Source of the DNA: Candidatus Hecatellales archaeon
GTDB taxonomy: Archaea > Thermoproteota > Bathyarchaeia > Hecatellales > Hecatellaceae
Assembly: GCA_003662305.1 (NCBI GenBank)
Contig: QMXU01000060.1
Coordinates: 1 to 6,368, forward strand
Length of the DNA: 6,368 nucleotides
Direction of reading: 5' to 3'
Below, one piece after another: positions 4,722 to 6,368 of the stretch. The notes below the pieces were generated by a model, which ran no database searches, had not been told where the DNA came from, and saw only the letters and a program-made list of their open reading frames with translations. Both the position numbers and the translations under genes were made by a program. Each line of letters begins with the position of its first letter. Within the stretch, counting starts at the first letter, position 1.

Positions 4722-6089
4722 ATGCCCATTCTGCCCATCGACTCGCGGAGGTATCTTACAGCTGAAATGGAGAGAATCTTCGAGGAGGAAGCCAGGCTTC
4801 AGTACATGCTGGACGTGGAGGCTGCCCTAGCCTGGGCTTTAGCTGAGGTAGGCCTCATCCCTAAGAGGGCTGCCAGCCGAATAGCCGAGAAAGCCTCGGT
4901 CAGCCATGTCAGGCTTGAAAGAGTTAAAGAGCTTGAACGCCAGCTTGACCATGACGTTATGGCTATGGTTGAAGCTCTGGCTGAAGTCTGCGGGGAAGCC
5001 GGTAAATACGTGCACTACGGGGCTACAAGCTATGACATTGTTGACACGGCCATGGGGCTTCAGCTTAAGGAAGCCTTGAACGTGCTGGAAGCCCGCCTCA
5101 GCAGGCTTGAGGAAGTCTTGATAAGGCTGGCTAGAAGGCATAAGCGCACCTTGATGGCTGGGAGAACCCACGGACAGCATGCTCTCCCCATAACCCTCGG
5201 CCTCAAGTTTGCCGTCTGGCTTAGAGAGGTTTCACGCCACCTTCAAAGGCTGCGCCAGTGCAGGAACAGGGTGGTGGTTGGGAAACTTACGGGTGCCGTG
5301 GGAACCCAGGCAGGCTTCGGCCCGGAAGGCTTGAAAATCCAGAGGCTTGTCATGGAAAAGCTTGGCCTTAAACCGGTGGAGGTTTCAACCCAGATAGTTC
5401 AGAGGGACAGACATGCCGAACTGGTCTGCCTCCTCGCCGTTATCGCTTCAACCCTGGACAAGTTTGCAACCGAAATCAGGGAGCTTCAGCGAACTGAAAT
5501 CGGCGAGCTTGCGGAGCCCTTCAGGCTTGGCAGGCAGGTTGGAAGCTCAACCATGCCCCACAAGGTTAACCCCATCCGCTGCGAGAGGATATGCGCCCTG
5601 GCGAAAATCGTTAGAAGCCTAACCGTTCCCGCCCTGGAAAACGTGGTAAGCTGGCAGGAGAGAGACCTTTCAAACTCGGCTGCGGAACGTTTCATAATCC
5701 CTGAAGCGTTGATTTTAACCGACTACATGGTTGACTTGATGGCTAAGGTTTTGGAGGGGCTTAGAGTTGACAAGCAGCGTATGAGGGAGAACCTGAAGCT
5801 GACCCGTGGAAGAATCATGTCGGAAGCCGTGATGCTTGCCTTAACCAGGAAGGGAATGGGCAGGCAGGAGGCCCATAGGCTTCTAAGAGAGCTGACAGCT
5901 GAAAGCCTGCTGGAGAACAAAGACTTCAGACAGGTTCTCCTCGAATCCAAAGCCGTCAGGCAATACCTAAACGTGAAAGAAATAGACGAAGCCTTAAAGC
6001 CTGAAAACTACCTTGGAACCACCCTCCAACAAATAGACGAAGCAGTAAAACAGACCCTGAAAGAACGCCGGGGTAGGAAAAGGGCGTAA
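4722..6089 (+). CDS. purB: Adenylosuccinate lyase
   Basis: PurB carries out two beta-eliminations of fumarate: SAICAR to AICAR in purine synthesis, and adenylosuccinate to AMP. It is a cytoplasmic homotetramer of the fumarase/aspartase superfamily. The 455 residues have the expected order: HDVMAMVEAL (77-86), HYGATSYDIVDTA (98-110), GRTHGQHALP (147-156) with catalytic His150, RTEIGEL (257-263), the superfamily signature GSSTMPHKVNPIRCER (274-289) on the mobile loop carrying the catalytic serine, and ERDLSNSAAER (313-323). Length is normal. GGGAG (4710-4714) lies 7 bases before ATG 4722, and the protein begins with the usual short lead into YLTAEMERIFEEEARLQYMLDVE. Two upstream ATGs (4708, 4715) are out of frame. 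It follows lysY by 59 bases and is followed after 5 bases by the next gene, so the latter is probably co-transcribed with it. The very basic tail KERRGRKRA is unusual but intact. Confidence 0.95.
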   Translation: MPILPIDSRRYLTAEMERIFEEEARLQYMLDVEAALAWALAEVGLIPKRAASRIAEKASVSHVRLERVKELERQLDHDVMAMVEALAEVCGEAGKYVHYGATSYDIVDTAMGLQLKEALNVLEARLSRLEEVLIRLARRHKRTLMAGRTHGQHALPITLGLKFAVWLREVSRHLQRLRQCRNRVVVGKLTGAVGTQAGFGPEGLKIQRLVMEKLGLKPVEVSTQIVQRDRHAELVCLLAVIASTLDKFATEIRELQRTEIGELAEPFRLGRQVGSSTMPHKVNPIRCERICALAKIVRSLTVPALENVVSWQERDLSNSAAERFIIPEALILTDYMVDLMAKVLEGLRVDKQRMRENLKLTRGRIMSEAVMLALTRKGMGRQEAHRLLRELTAESLLENKDFRQVLLESKAVRQYLNVKEIDEALKPENYLGTTLQQIDEAVKQTLKERRGRKRA

Positions 6090-6094
6090 GATAG

Positions 6095-6368
6095 TTGGAT
6101 AAGCAGATAGCTTTACGTAAGCTGGAGAGAATAGGTGAATTTCTCGGCTTTAAGGTAGAAAGAGAGTGGAGCCCTGAAAGCCTTAGAGGCGTTTCAAAGC
6201 AACTTAGATATATCCCAAGGATAGATTTGATTTGGTATAAACCCATGCCTGAGCCCTTCATCAATTTTCTTTTAAAATTCATCAATCAGGGAGTGTTAGA
6301 CCCCTATCGTGATTATAAAAAAGAGGTAATAATAGGATTCGAAATTGAAGCCACAGACAGGCCTACAA
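6095..6368 (+). CDS. Unknown protein, N-terminal 91 residues; possible nuclease-fold (D...ExE) signature
   Basis: An open frame runs from TTG 6095, directly after an in-frame TAG (6092-6094), to the window end without a stop, starting MDKQIALRKLERIGEFLGFK. I do not recognise the family. The visible part has an N-terminal amphipathic helix, then PRIDLIWYKP (41-50), a hydrophobic/helical stretch (55-68) and EVIIGFEIEATDR (77-89). An Asp in a hydrophobic strand followed by a strand carrying ExE (Asp44, Glu83, Glu85) is reminiscent of PD-(D/E)xK restriction-endonuclease-like proteins, where the motif is often D...FEVE, but this is pattern resemblance only. The start rests on frame and tight spacing to purB; no strong ribosome-binding site is present. 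Composition falls from about 58% GC in a sampled 60-base line of purB to about 37% here (three 60-base lines counted), suggesting a different history. There is no complete domain to confirm function. Confidence 0.55.
   Translation, partial: MDKQIALRKLERIGEFLGFKVEREWSPESLRGVSKQLRYIPRIDLIWYKPMPEPFINFLLKFINQGVLDPYRDYKKEVIIGFEIEATDRPT

Noticed and set aside
4839..5180. 113-residue minus-strand ORF inside purB, and the other antisense ORFs in purB, lysX and the glycosidase-like gene
   Set aside because: All lie opposite well-supported genes, have no family motifs, and look like by-products of codon bias.
5956..6285. 109-residue minus-strand ORF over the purB end and the next gene
   Set aside because: It overlaps the certain purB C-terminus and lacks motifs; the plus-strand frame from 6095 is open to the window end and tightly spaced after purB.

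Overview
The window reads as archaeal chromosome, most likely from the TACK/Thermoproteota side (a Bathyarchaeia-like lineage would fit, but this is inference from gene content, not a placement). The reasons are an amino-group-carrier (LysW) lysine/arginine biosynthesis cluster, an AbrB-type DNA-binding domain fused to an ACT domain, AT-rich BRE/TATA-like elements upstream of genes, and very short leaders. Genes are tightly packed; no stretch over 100 bases lacks a gene or a candidate regulatory element.

Layout. (1) Bases 1-416, minus strand: the N-terminal half of ATP phosphoribosyltransferase (hisG), cut by the window edge. (2) A 96-base divergent intergenic region with one AT-rich box usable in both directions and three copies of TGTGGGA at an exact 11-base pitch, two of them forming a perfect 18-base palindrome. 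(3) 513-1922, plus: a membrane-anchored clan GH-A glycosidase-like protein. (4) 1986-2396: a 136-residue AbrB-ACT protein, preceded by a perfect inverted repeat just before its start. (5) 2473-2649: lysW, 58 residues, ending in the diagnostic EDWGE. (6) 2649-3506: lysX, overlapping lysW by one base. (7) 3604-4662: lysY/argC, behind its own promoter-like element. (8) 4722-6089: purB, adenylosuccinate lyase. (9) 6095 to the window end: the start of an AT-rich gene of unknown function with a faint nuclease-like D...ExE pattern.

How the genes work together. LysW carries the alpha-amino group of alpha-aminoadipate (or glutamate) on its C-terminal glutamate. LysX is the ATP-grasp ligase that makes this link. 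LysY/ArgC reduces the phosphorylated carrier-bound intermediate. The kinase, aminotransferase and hydrolase (LysZ, LysJ, LysK) are not in the window, and purB occupies the position right after lysY. HisG and PurB open histidine synthesis and serve purine synthesis; these pathways are linked through AICAR, but the two genes are far apart and on opposite strands here. The AbrB-ACT protein directly upstream of lysW is a plausible amino-acid-responsive regulator of the cluster or of itself.

The points most worth a second look are the phased TGTGGGA array at hisG, the AbrB-ACT regulator with its palindrome, a lysine-rich 11-codon mini-ORF coupled to the lysW start, a near-identical GGTTAAA(A)GGTAAA element before lysW and lysY, and the compositionally distinct gene after purB.
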